Assembly: GCA_002781265.1 (NCBI GenBank)
Contig: PETS01000137.1
Coordinates: 1 to 13,132, forward strand
DNA: 13,132 nt
Direction of reading: 5' to 3'
From: Candidatus Falkowbacteria bacterium CG02_land_8_20_14_3_00_36_14
GTDB taxonomy: Bacteria; Patescibacteriota; Patescibacteriia; Patescibacteriales; UM-FILTER-36-11
Shown here: in pieces, positions 7,429-13,132 of the stretch
Layout: each line of letters opens with the position of its first letter
Position numbering within the stretch: the stretch's first letter is position 1
Position numbers and translations under genes: made by a program
Notes under the pieces: model-generated
The model's database searches: none
What the model was told of the DNA's origin: nothing
Seen by the model: the letters and a program-made list of their open reading frames with translations, nothing else

Positions 7429-8406
7429 ATGGGCAATGTTTTTGAGATTGAGAATTGCATTCCAAAACGTTTTTATGAAACGCTAGAAAAAATTATTTGT
7501 TTTATCAGAAAAAAAATGGAATTACTGAAAAAAACAGCAAAAAAAAACTTAACATCGTCTAATAATGCTTCTTGCGCCGCTTCTCTCTCCAATGGCTTGG
7601 TTACTATTAATAATTTGTCGGAATTTGTTCCGGCAGGTATTTATCTTGAAATAAAGAATGGAAATGAAAAAGTATTTGCCGTAACAAAAGTGGCGGGGAA
7701 AATAATTTGGATAAAATATATCTGGCCGGATTTATTCCATGGCCAAGAAAATTTTTTGAAATTGACAGATGAAATTTTAATTGATTATTTCTTTTTTAAG
7801 GGAAAAATCTTAAAAAAAGAAAATGTTGCGCATGGGAGGGAAAAGGTATGTGGACTTTCTCAAGCCATGAAAACACTAATCGAGGTATGGGCAGTACTGA
7901 AAAATCCAAAAATATTAGAAACAAAAAAAAATTATGATCCGTTGGGCAAGCTAAACATATTTAATTTATGCGAAAAATACTGGCTAAAAAATTTTCTTCC
8001 CTACCAGGTTTATCGCTTGAGGCATGAATTTGTTTGGAAAATTTTAAAAGAAATGTATTTTAACAACTTTGATATAGGTATAAAAAAAATATACCAGGAA
8101 TTTGGTATTTTGAAAGTTGATTATATTTCACCTATATTGAATGAGTTACAAAGCCAGATCAAACGCATGCTGTTTGTAAAGCCAAAGATTAAATTATTAA
8201 CTTGGCTTATTTCTCAGCAAGAGCCGGAATATGTAGAAAATTTGCTTTATCAAATTTTTCAAGCCCAATTCGGACCTAAGCAAATTTCACAGGAGGAGAT
8301 ACAAAAAGGGATAAAATTGATTCAGGCAGTAATGGAGAGCGGTGTAAACAGCTCCAAAATTGCCCTTGAATTGAGATCAGCAATTATTGAGATGGGAGGT
8401 GAATAA
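7429..8406 (+). CDS. Uncharacterised 325-aa protein in its own transcription unit
   Basis: I do not recognise a family. Residues 1-45 are basic and probably helical, with Lys runs around 28-40. Residues 52-130 look like a small beta-rich domain (SNGLVTINNLSEFVPAGIYL, then VFAVTKVAGKIIWIKYIWP). From about 140 to the end the sequence reads as alpha-helical, with a basic aromatic stretch near 183-210 (KYWLKNFLPYQVYRLRHEF). There is no signal peptide, no clear membrane helix and no catalytic motif I can name. The start is set by GGGGG at 7417-7421, 7 nt before the ATG, the only strong Shine-Dalgarno in the window. The gene has a private promoter and terminator and is flanked by unrelated neighbours. 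It is visibly richer in A+T and Lys/Phe/Ile codons than gyrB or aspS, which would fit acquisition by transfer. That it is a real gene is well supported; its function is unknown. Confidence 0.8.
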   Translation: MGNVFEIENCIPKRFYETLEKIICFIRKKMELLKKTAKKNLTSSNNASCAASLSNGLVTINNLSEFVPAGIYLEIKNGNEKVFAVTKVAGKIIWIKYIWPDLFHGQENFLKLTDEILIDYFFFKGKILKKENVAHGREKVCGLSQAMKTLIEVWAVLKNPKILETKKNYDPLGKLNIFNLCEKYWLKNFLPYQVYRLRHEFVWKILKEMYFNNFDIGIKKIYQEFGILKVDYISPILNELQSQIKRMLFVKPKIKLLTWLISQQEPEYVENLLYQIFQAQFGPKQISQEEIQKGIKLIQAVMESGVNSSKIALELRSAIIEMGGE

Positions 8407-8413
8407 TAAACAC

Positions 8414-8452
8414 AAACCGGCCATGATTATTAATTATGAGCCGGTTTTTTTA
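8414..8452. terminator. Strong terminator after the 325-aa gene
   Basis: AAACCGGC (8414-8421) pairs with GCCGGTTT (8440-8447). The stem extends through CAT/ATG (8422-8424 with 8436-8438) past a single-base bulge and is followed by a T-run. It starts 8 nt after the stop codon. The flanking A-run on the other side lets it also act on leftward transcription leaving the TrmH gene. Confidence 0.85.
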
Positions 8453-8502
8453 TTTGTTCTTCACTAATATTTAGTTACTTATTAAAATACGGTTTTTTTA
8501 TA

Positions 8503-9285
8503 TCATATTTGCCTAAGCTTATACAATAAAATAGCGGCGGCGGCGGCCACGTTTAAAGATTCAATTTGCGCCGACATTTCAATTTTAATAATTTCATCAG
8601 CTCTGTTTTTTATTTTTGGGCTCAGGCCCTGGCTTTCGTTTCCCAGCACCAGGCAGAATGCCAACGCCGGCTTAAAGTCTGCTAAATTACGCCCCGCCTG
8701 CGAGCTGGCGGCATAAACGGGCAAAGTATTTTTTTTCAGCCAGCCGGCATCCGCATCATATAAAATATTTAATTTAAAAATCGCGTCTTTGGCGGCATTG
8801 ATAGTTTTAAAATTATAAATATCGGCGCAAGTTTCATCCAAAACTAAATTGGCAAAGCCAAAAGCCAGGGCGTTGCGCATAATAGCGCCGAGATTGCCCG
8901 GATCGCTTACGCCGTTTAAATAAACAGCCGAACCATCTGTTAATTTCTTAACTTTTATGTTATAAACAGCGGTGATGCCGGAAGGCGTGTCCAAAAGGGA
9001 ATATTGCTTATTCAGCTTTTCATCTATTAAATAACAGTTTTGGCATTGGGAATGCGCCTGCAGATATTGGAACTTGGCTTTGCATTTATTTATAAAATCT
9101 TGGGTAATAAATAACGCTTCAAAATCATACCCGCTTTTAAGGGCATCATAGATAATAGTTAAATTTTCCACCGCAAACTGCCCCAGCTCATAACGGTACT
9201 TTTTTAAAGCCAGCTTATTAAGCAATTTAATCTGGTTATTTTGCGCGCTGGTTAATTTTTGATAATTATTTAAGTTATTTTCCAT
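8503..9285 (-). CDS. TrmH/SpoU-family RNA 2'-O-methyltransferase
   Basis: This SPOUT-fold enzyme transfers methyl from S-adenosylmethionine to a ribose 2'-OH in rRNA or tRNA. I prefer the ATG at 9285 (260 aa). An in-frame ATG at 9324 would add 13 residues over sequence that may be promoter, and the alignable part begins at KLTSAQNNQIK. The N-terminal substrate-binding domain covers about 10-105 (FAVENLTIIYDALKSG). SPOUT motif 1 is NGVSDPGNLGAIMRNA (124-139, catalytic Arg137). Motif 2 is LVLGNESQGLS (212-222) and motif 3 is IESLNVAAAAAILLY (241-255), which form the trefoil knot. The usual Ser/Gly-rich segment after motif 1 reads INAAKDAIFKL here. The exact target (RlmB-, TsnR- or TrmH-like) cannot be read from sequence. 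It is apparently a single-gene unit. Confidence 0.9.
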   Translation of the reverse strand: MENNLNNYQKLTSAQNNQIKLLNKLALKKYRYELGQFAVENLTIIYDALKSGYDFEALFITQDFINKCKAKFQYLQAHSQCQNCYLIDEKLNKQYSLLDTPSGITAVYNIKVKKLTDGSAVYLNGVSDPGNLGAIMRNALAFGFANLVLDETCADIYNFKTINAAKDAIFKLNILYDADAGWLKKNTLPVYAASSQAGRNLADFKPALAFCLVLGNESQGLSPKIKNRADEIIKIEMSAQIESLNVAAAAAILLYKLRQI

Positions 9286-9413
9286 AATTATAATTTTATT
9301 ATTTTGCCCTATAATACAAACCATGACGAAGACAAAAAATTCTCGGCCAAGTAAATTATTTCTACTGTTTTCAATAACTATTAATACACTATTTACGACC
9401 TATATCCGCAAAA

Positions 9414-9641
9414 TCATTGCTCGCTTATCTCTTTGATGCAAAAATATCCTCCGGCTAATTTGTTTTCATCGTAAACCGGGCAAGCGCCGCAAATGCACAT
9501 CTTGGTATTATCCAACGGGCAGACAGATTTTTGGCGAGCGCAAAAAAGTCCTTCCTTTTTCCCCCGGTTGCAATCAGTATAAAGCGGGCATCGGCCGCAA
9601 ATGCATTTTATTAAATTTTCTTGGCTGTCAATCGGCTTCAT
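9414..9641 (-). CDS. Ten-cysteine small protein, DUF2769-like
   Basis: This 75-aa soluble protein has Cys at 13, 15, 18, 24, 34, 41, 49, 51, 54 and 68. They form two similar units, CICGRCPLY (13-21) and CICGACPVY (49-57), each followed later by a (G)LFC or GYFC segment. The layout resembles the DUF2769 family of unknown function; I could not run a domain search. The spacing suits binding of zinc or an iron-sulphur cluster. It lies 36 nt behind the flavoprotein gene and two genes behind a His-containing membrane protein on the same strand, which suggests a role in electron transfer or metal handling. The stop is TGA and the start is ATG without a clear Shine-Dalgarno. Confidence 0.75.
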   Translation of the reverse strand: MKPIDSQENLIKCICGRCPLYTDCNRGKKEGLFCARQKSVCPLDNTKMCICGACPVYDENKLAGGYFCIKEISEQ

Positions 9642-9677
9642 ATTATTTAAATTTAAATATAAATTAAATTTATACCT

Positions 9678-10413
9678 TCAGCCTGCTGTTGTATAATTTT
9701 TCTTTTTAGATAAATGCTCATAATCAAACCGCTCTCCGCAACGCGGACAAACTAAAATTCGTTTGGCAAAATTAACGCAGTTTTGAACCAGGTCAATAAA
9801 CATATCGCCGATCAATTCATCTTTTTCCAGCCGCTCCCGGTCTTTTTCCGTGTTCTCATCGCTTTCTCCGACCCAGGCGGCATAAGCTTGTGGCGGGAAA
9901 ATGAGCCCCATTTCGGTCAAAAAATTCATCAAGCCTCCAGCCACATGCTGATAGCCGTCTTCATGGCCTAAAATCATCAAGCCGCCGATTTTATTCTTAA
10001 TTATAACCTTTTTATGGGTGAAATTGGAGTTTTCCAGCGAATTAAGCCGTTCAATAATAAGCTGCATCAGCTGGGAATGGCTCCCCCAGTAAATAGGCGA
10101 AGCCATAATCACCACATCCGCCCCTAAAATCCCATCATATATTTTTTTCATTTCATCTTCTGGGTCAATTTGGGTAATAAGGCAGGGATGAACGCACATT
10201 TTAGCGCTTAATGAATAATGATGGTCGCAGGGGCGGAGTTTAAGTTCCGAAGCCACTATAATTTCTTTTTCCACCTCATTTGTCCATGAGATTGCTAAAA
10301 GCTTTCTCCATTAAAAAATAGGTATTGGATTCTTTGCCCCTTTGCGATGCGCAGATTCCCAGTACTTTAATTATTTTTTTATTATTATTTTTCACGTCGC
10401 TTTTAGATGGCAT
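9678..10413 (-). pseudogene. Flavodoxin/NADPH-dependent FMN reductase-like protein, frameshifted
   Basis: This would be a flavodoxin-fold FMN redox protein. The gene reads in two frames. From ATG 10413 a 45-codon piece carries the first beta strand and FMN phosphate loop (KVLGICASQRGKESNT), then hits TGA at 10278-10276. The rest continues in the next frame from about 10280 to TGA 9678. It contains LKLRPCDHHYS, KMCVHPC, GADVVIMASPIYWGS, ERLNSLE, LGHEDGYQHVAGGLMNFL and a C-terminal VCPRCG. Skipping one A in GAC-AAA-TGAG joins the pieces as ...NLMD-NEVEKEIIV... and gives a 244-aa protein of normal architecture. A shorter frame from GTG 10274 exists (198 aa) but lacks the FMN loop. The 4-nt gap from the upstream gene's stop to ATG 10413 supports that start. 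A programmed +1 shift, a real mutation or a base-call error in the A-run are all possible. Confidence 0.8.
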
Positions 10414-10417
10414 AAAT

Positions 10418-10642
10418 TTAAAAATTAAAATAAATAGAAAGTCCAAAAATAGCGTGAATAATAGCCATGATAATAGTCGCCATGGCTAAGCGCGGATGCC
10501 ATTTAAAAGGAATAATTGAAATTCCCTTAAGATTCAATGCCCCGACCGTGGCGGTTGACAGCAAAAGAAAAAGAGTAAGAATGCCCATATACATCATTAG
10601 GGGCTTGCCTAAAATAAGCGTAAAAGCGATATTATTTATCAT
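10418..10642 (-). CDS. Small two-to-three-helix membrane protein with paired His
   Basis: This 74-aa protein is almost entirely hydrophobic. Predicted helices lie at about 5-35 (one long or two short) and 50-72. His49 begins and His63 sits inside the last helix (KWHPRLAMATIIMAIIHAIF). A 14-residue spacing is close to that of haem-ligating His pairs in b-type membrane cytochromes, so haem binding is a hypothesis, not a reading. It starts a leftward cluster: its stop is 4 nt before the flavoprotein ATG, and the ten-Cys protein follows. No family name can be given with confidence. Confidence 0.7.
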   Translation of the reverse strand: MINNIAFTLILGKPLMMYMGILTLFLLLSTATVGALNLKGISIIPFKWHPRLAMATIIMAIIHAIFGLSIYFNF

Positions 10643-10657
10643 AATATTTATATTTTA

Positions 10658-10686
10658 ATTATACGCCAGCTAATTCATTAGCGCAA
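10658..10686 (-). promoter_or_regulatory. Predicted promoter of the membrane protein-flavoprotein-Cys protein cluster
   Basis: On the minus strand a perfect TATAAT (10663-10658) lies 17 bp downstream of TTGCGC (10686-10681). The start would be near 10651, only about 8 nt before the ATG at 10642, so the transcript would be almost leaderless. No Shine-Dalgarno is present. Confidence 0.5.
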
Positions 10687-10705
10687 CAAATTATTCCGCC
10701 AATAT

Positions 10706-10725
10706 TGCCCCTACCATAGTGGGCA
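10706..10725. other. Hairpin upstream of the redox cluster promoter
   Basis: TGCCC-CTA pairs with TAG-T-GGGCA around a CCA loop, an 8-bp stem with one bulged T. It lies between the ICMT-like gene and the predicted -35 of the next gene. No T-run follows on either strand, so it is a weak terminator candidate or an operator. The rest of 10643-10837 shows only AT-rich sequence. Confidence 0.35.
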
Positions 10726-10837
10726 TGGGAAATTATATAAATTATTTATTTCCTCAATTTTTTTATAAATTTTTATTTTAGAATTTTATGGCTACTTGTG
10801 CAATAATAATAACCCGACCAATATTAGATTCGGCGCA

Positions 10838-11296
10838 TCAGAATTTAGGAAATACCGACGGCACACGACGCCTGTATTCGCGGTATTCCTCCCCGAATTT
10901 CTCAATCAGCGCCCGCTCTTCCAAACGCATCCAGAAAAAAAGAACGGCCGTCAGCCAGATCGCGCCGGTTAAAAACCTGGCGTCCGGATAGAATAATAAT
11001 ATAGACCAGCCGAGAATAATATCAGCGACATAAATCGGATGGCGGACTTTAGCGTAAATGCCTTCTTTTATGATTCGGCTGATCTTGTCCGTGGAAAAAG
11101 CCGCTTGGCTATGCGCCTTGACCGCGCCGATAAAAAAATATAGCCAATAAGCCATTGCCGGAAGAATTAAAAACGAAGTAAACATATTCCGCGGAAACAA
11201 AAAACGCGCCGGAACTAATTGAAATGCGATAAAAACACCAGTCGCCACTACTAACCACATTAGCACTGGACTAACTAATTTTCGCTTAATATTCAT
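10838..11296 (-). CDS. ICMT/phospholipid methyltransferase-like membrane protein
   Basis: This 152-aa protein resembles the isoprenylcysteine carboxyl methyltransferase / phosphatidylethanolamine methyltransferase superfamily, membrane enzymes that use S-adenosylmethionine. Predicted membrane helices lie at about 8-28, 40-60, 90-104 and 108-124. The superfamily signature is clear: GIYAKVRHPIYVADI (79-93) with the Arg-His-Pro-Ile-Tyr core, then EERALIEKFGEEYREYRRRVP (126-146), which bind the cofactor. Bacterial members usually have an unknown substrate; lipid or small thiol methylation are both possible. It is 86 nt downstream of the alkyltransferase gene on the same strand and may belong to the same transcript. 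It ends in TGA. Confidence 0.85.
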   Translation of the reverse strand: MNIKRKLVSPVLMWLVVATGVFIAFQLVPARFLFPRNMFTSFLILPAMAYWLYFFIGAVKAHSQAAFSTDKISRIIKEGIYAKVRHPIYVADIILGWSILLFYPDARFLTGAIWLTAVLFFWMRLEERALIEKFGEEYREYRRRVPSVFPKF

Positions 11297-11382
11297 TTTT
11301 CAATCTTAATAAATAATTTATTTGTTTTTAATCTTTCTCAGCTGCTAGATTATATTTGTTTCAAATTACTTTATCTTTTTAA

Positions 11383-11643
11383 TTATAAAATTTGCTTAAA
11401 CCCTTCTTTTTCTAAAATTTTTCTTTTTGCTTTCTCTCCCCGATTATATCCGCCAAATTTTCCATCTGATCTAATTACCCGATGGCACGGAATGGCTGGA
11501 TTAAAATTTTTATGCAAAATATTTCCCACCGCCAGTCCGGCCAGAGCATTGCCGGCTTTCTCCGCCACTTGCTTATATGTCAAAACCTTTCCTCTAGGAA
11601 TTTTACTGACAACCTTGTATACTTTTTCTGTGAAAGATAACAT
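11383..11643 (-). CDS. MGMT/ATL-type alkylguanine-DNA alkyltransferase, C-terminal domain only
   Basis: The family repairs O6-alkylguanine by moving the alkyl group to a Cys. At 86 aa this is the winged-helix active-site domain alone, without the N-terminal domain of Ogt/Ada. Visible motifs are IPRGKVLTYKQVAEKAG (15-31), AVGNILHKN (38-46), the active-site NPAIPCHRVI (48-57, acceptor Cys53) and the GKFGGYNRG tail. Having Cys rather than Trp in P-C-H-R separates it from the non-catalytic ATL proteins. The residue before AVG is Leu37, where the family's arginine finger normally lies (R-AVG). Base flipping may therefore be weak, or the protein may sense damage rather than repair it. It starts 19 nt after the upstream membrane-protein gene, a likely operon. 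Confidence 0.9.
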   Translation of the reverse strand: MLSFTEKVYKVVSKIPRGKVLTYKQVAEKAGNALAGLAVGNILHKNFNPAIPCHRVIRSDGKFGGYNRGEKAKRKILEKEGFKQIL

Positions 11644-11662
11644 ATTTATTTTCTATCATGCT

Positions 11663-12055
11663 TTAAATATTAGGCGCCTTGTTTTTGCGCCAGCCGACAA
11701 GCAAGGGAAGAATAAAGGTTAAAATATAATACAAATACACATCTATCTTGTAGTATCCATCCACTGGCTTAAATGCTTTAACTAAAAAAAGATAATCGCA
11801 GACAACGGCGATTAATGTCCAAAAAAATGCTAATTTTAAATAATGCTGGAATAGTTCGCTTTTTATTTTTTTAAACAAGACCCAAAGCGTGATAATCGTG
11901 CCAATGAGCATAATTATCCAGCCGATTAAATAAACAGGGGCAATTGCAAAAAACGCTATGCCTAGGACATAGCCGATAAGCCAAAGGACAAATCCCCAGC
12001 CAAAAGCGTCTTTATAAAATTGCCTGCCTTGAAGAAATTGAAATGGTTTGTTCAT
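11663..12055 (-). CDS. Four-helix integral membrane protein of unknown function
   Basis: This 130-aa protein has four predicted membrane helices at about 17-39, 41-61, 73-92 and 105-122. A basic loop (FKKIKSELFQHYLK) lies between helices 2 and 3, and the tail is basic (WRKNKAPNI). By the positive-inside rule both of these, and the termini, would face the cytoplasm. No catalytic motif or named family was recognised. It lies between the lipoprotein gene (34 nt upstream) and the alkyltransferase gene (19 nt downstream), all leftward, so it is probably part of the same transcript. Confidence 0.8.
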   Translation of the reverse strand: MNKPFQFLQGRQFYKDAFGWGFVLWLIGYVLGIAFFAIAPVYLIGWIIMLIGTIITLWVLFKKIKSELFQHYLKLAFFWTLIAVVCDYLFLVKAFKPVDGYYKIDVYLYYILTFILPLLVGWRKNKAPNI

Positions 12056-12089
12056 ATTTTATTATTATTTATATTATTTTAATTAACCC

Positions 12090-12608
12090 CTATTTTTTCG
12101 CCACTACAATATTAACTGTAGTTTTACCGTCGCTGGCGCCGGTTGATACGGAAACGGATCGGTCATCTTTTTCCGCGATGACGGTAGCGACTTCGCCGAA
12201 ATTCATGGTGCCGGTAATGTTCCATCCGTCCGATTTTAGTTTCTCCTTATAGATTGATAAAACTTCTTCTATTTTTTTATCGGTTTCAATTGAAACGGTC
12301 TGGCCTTCATCGGCCTGGCCGGAAATAGCTATCTTTATCGTTCCGTCAATTACGTAAACATCACTGGGGAAATCGGACGGCAATTTCACGTTCTCGCCCG
12401 CTTCAATTTTTCCCTGTTCGGTTTCCACTTTTACATTTTGTCCGTTAATATCCACGTTGGCCTTGCCGCCCGACTGGGCTTCAATAATTTTTTCCGCCGC
12501 TTTTTCGCCTGCTTTTCGCGAAACGCTTTTACCGCATCCGACCAAAGCCAAAACCGCGATGGCCAAGACAGGTAGTAATAAATAAAATTTCCCTTTTTGT
12601 GTTGTCAT
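12090..12608 (-). CDS. Putative lipoprotein of unknown function
   Basis: This 172-aa protein has a lipoprotein signal peptide: a basic start (MTTQKGKF), a hydrophobic core at about 8-22 and the lipobox LVGC with Cys25. It would be anchored on the outer face of the membrane. After a helical linker (SRKAGEKAAEKIIEAQSGG) come a short segment with alternating hydrophilic beta strands (NVDINGQNVKVETEQGKI), LPSDFPSDVYVIDGTIK, and a C-terminal alpha/beta domain with IEEVLSIYKEKLKSDGWNI. The DFPSDV...DGT and YKEKLKSDGW features recur in small bacterial lipoproteins of unknown role. A probable promoter lies just upstream. It ends in TAG. Confidence 0.85.
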   Translation of the reverse strand: MTTQKGKFYLLLPVLAIAVLALVGCGKSVSRKAGEKAAEKIIEAQSGGKANVDINGQNVKVETEQGKIEAGENVKLPSDFPSDVYVIDGTIKIAISGQADEGQTVSIETDKKIEEVLSIYKEKLKSDGWNITGTMNFGEVATVIAEKDDRSVSVSTGASDGKTTVNIVVAKK

Positions 12609-12652
12609 ATTTTTTATTTATTATTAATAATTAATTATTCATCTTTACTTAT

Positions 12653-12680
12653 ATTATACTAATTCTATTAAATTTTACAA
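12653..12680 (-). promoter_or_regulatory. Predicted promoter of the lipoprotein gene
   Basis: On the minus strand TATAAT (12658-12653) lies 16 bp from TTGTAA (12680-12675); the -35 overlaps the last codons and stop of the 49-aa gene. The start would be near 12646, about 38 nt before the ATG. This could let the lipoprotein and downstream genes be transcribed separately from csaA. Confidence 0.45.
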
Positions 12681-12824
12681 TTTTATTATTTCCATTAATT
12701 TTTCAGGAATCGGCCGGCAGACGCAATGCTTAACATGCGCTTTATGCCACTTGATTCTTTGTTCTAAGGAAGGATTTTTGGGTATTTTATTTTTTAAATG
12801 CCATTCTTTATTTATTTTCTGCAT
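12675..12824 (-). CDS. 49-aa conserved-looking small protein with His/Cys cluster
   Basis: This short frame encodes MQKINKEWHLKNKIPKNPSL (residues 1-20), then a segment WHKAHVKHCVCRPIPEKL (26-43) and a short helical tail. It lies 12 nt behind csaA on the same strand, fills the gap before the lipoprotein gene and uses a plain ATG and TAA. His27, His30, His33, Cys34 and Cys36 give an HxxHxxHCxC cluster that could bind zinc. The WHLKNKIPKNP and CRPIPEKL segments look like those of small hypothetical proteins I associate with Patescibacteria; this is recall, not a search result. It is below the length cut-off of many gene finders. Confidence 0.7.
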   Translation of the reverse strand: MQKINKEWHLKNKIPKNPSLEQRIKWHKAHVKHCVCRPIPEKLMEIIKL

Positions 12825-12836
12825 ATCTTTTTATTT

Positions 12837-13132
12837 CTAATATAAACGCCCGCCTAGTTTAACTTTTTTATCAGGGATAACAAGAATGCATTCATTATTT
12901 TCATCCGGTACTCCTAAAGCCAAAACTTCGGAAACAGCCGGACCTATCTGGCGAGGAGAAAAATTAACTACGCATAAAATCTGTTTGCCAATTAATTCTT
13001 CAATTTTATAATTTTGCGCCAATTGGGCGATTGATTTCTTTATGCCTATTCCATCCCCTAGGTTAATCTTGAGCTTATAAGACGGCTTTCTGGCTTCGGG
13101 AAAATCCTCTGCTTTAATTATTTCCCCGACCC
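12837..13132 (-). CDS. csaA: CsaA-type tRNA-binding domain protein, 5' end outside the window
   Basis: This is a small OB-fold protein related to the C-terminal tRNA-binding domain of methionyl-tRNA synthetase. CsaA has been described as binding tRNA-like structures and as having chaperone-like effects. In-frame sequence continues from TAG 12837 to the right edge: VGEIIKAEDFPEARKPSYKL near the front, GIGIKKSIAQL, then EELIGKQILCVVNFSPRQIG, SEVLALG and LVIPDKKVKLGGRLY at the end. The KPSYKLKI and VNFSPRQIG blocks are typical of stand-alone CsaA. Visible length is 97 aa; the family is about 110, so only a short N-terminus is missing. A TTG within the frame at 13022 is not the start, because conserved sequence lies upstream of it. 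The 49-aa gene follows 12 nt later. Confidence 0.9.
   Translation of the reverse strand, partial: VGEIIKAEDFPEARKPSYKLKINLGDGIGIKKSIAQLAQNYKIEELIGKQILCVVNFSPRQIGPAVSEVLALGVPDENNECILVIPDKKVKLGGRLY

Noticed and set aside
9323..9436. Plus-strand 37-aa frame with a hydrophobic stretch, preceded by TATAAT at 9310
   Set aside because: It overlaps the 3' end of the ten-Cys gene on the other strand, has no -35 or Shine-Dalgarno, and its composition is what AT-rich DNA gives by chance.
1..13132. CRISPR array, tRNA or rRNA genes, insertion sequence or phage genes
   Set aside because: No regularly spaced repeats, no cloverleaf or rRNA-like sequence, no transposase or integrase motifs and no terminal inverted repeats were seen.

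Overview
The window is AT-rich bacterial chromosome with tightly packed, compact genes. Most start codons lack a clear Shine-Dalgarno sequence, intergenic regions are very A+T-rich, and there is a TTG-started germination-domain (Gmad2/GerMN) protein, a His/Cys micro-protein and a lipoprotein. Protein flavour (GyrB, a bacterial-type AspRS, the cupin ending in FDGHTTE, CsaA) suggests a member of the Patescibacteria/CPR (Parcubacteria-like). This is inference from family resemblance, not a phylogeny. TAA, TGA and TAG all end genes here. TGA ends mtnP, the TrmH gene, the flavoprotein gene, the Cys-rich gene and the ICMT-like gene, so the UGA=Gly code of Gracilibacteria/Absconditabacteria does not apply.

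Left part (1-6050): gyrB reads rightward from a good promoter and meets, tail to tail across an AT-rich hairpin, a leftward purine-salvage pair apt-mtnP. MTA phosphorylase releases adenine from 5'-methylthioadenosine and Apt turns it into AMP. mtnP carries one in-frame TAA inside a conserved block. apt diverges from aspS across a short region where the two predicted promoters overlap. aspS has the His typical of non-discriminating AspRS and is followed by a small cupin gene.

Middle (6050-8500): a membrane-anchored Gmad2+GerMN protein ending in a clear rho-independent terminator, then an unrecognised 325-residue protein. That gene has its own near-consensus promoter, the only strong Shine-Dalgarno seen in the window, and its own strong terminator, so it looks like an autonomous insert.

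Right part (8500-13132): everything reads leftward. From the right edge the order is csaA (5' end off the window), a 49-residue His/Cys protein, a lipoprotein, a four-helix membrane protein, an O6-alkylguanine-DNA alkyltransferase-like protein and an ICMT-like methyltransferase. Then comes a three-gene presumptive redox cluster: a 74-residue membrane protein with two His, an FMN-type flavoprotein, and a 10-Cys protein. A TrmH/SpoU rRNA methyltransferase follows. The flavoprotein gene is broken by a single frame change at AAA-TGA, and its missing FMN-loop N-terminus is still encoded in the other frame.

The points most worth a second look are the two single-event gene lesions, the redox cluster, the self-contained 325-aa unit, the alkyltransferase lacking its expected arginine finger, and the small genes that ordinary length cut-offs miss.
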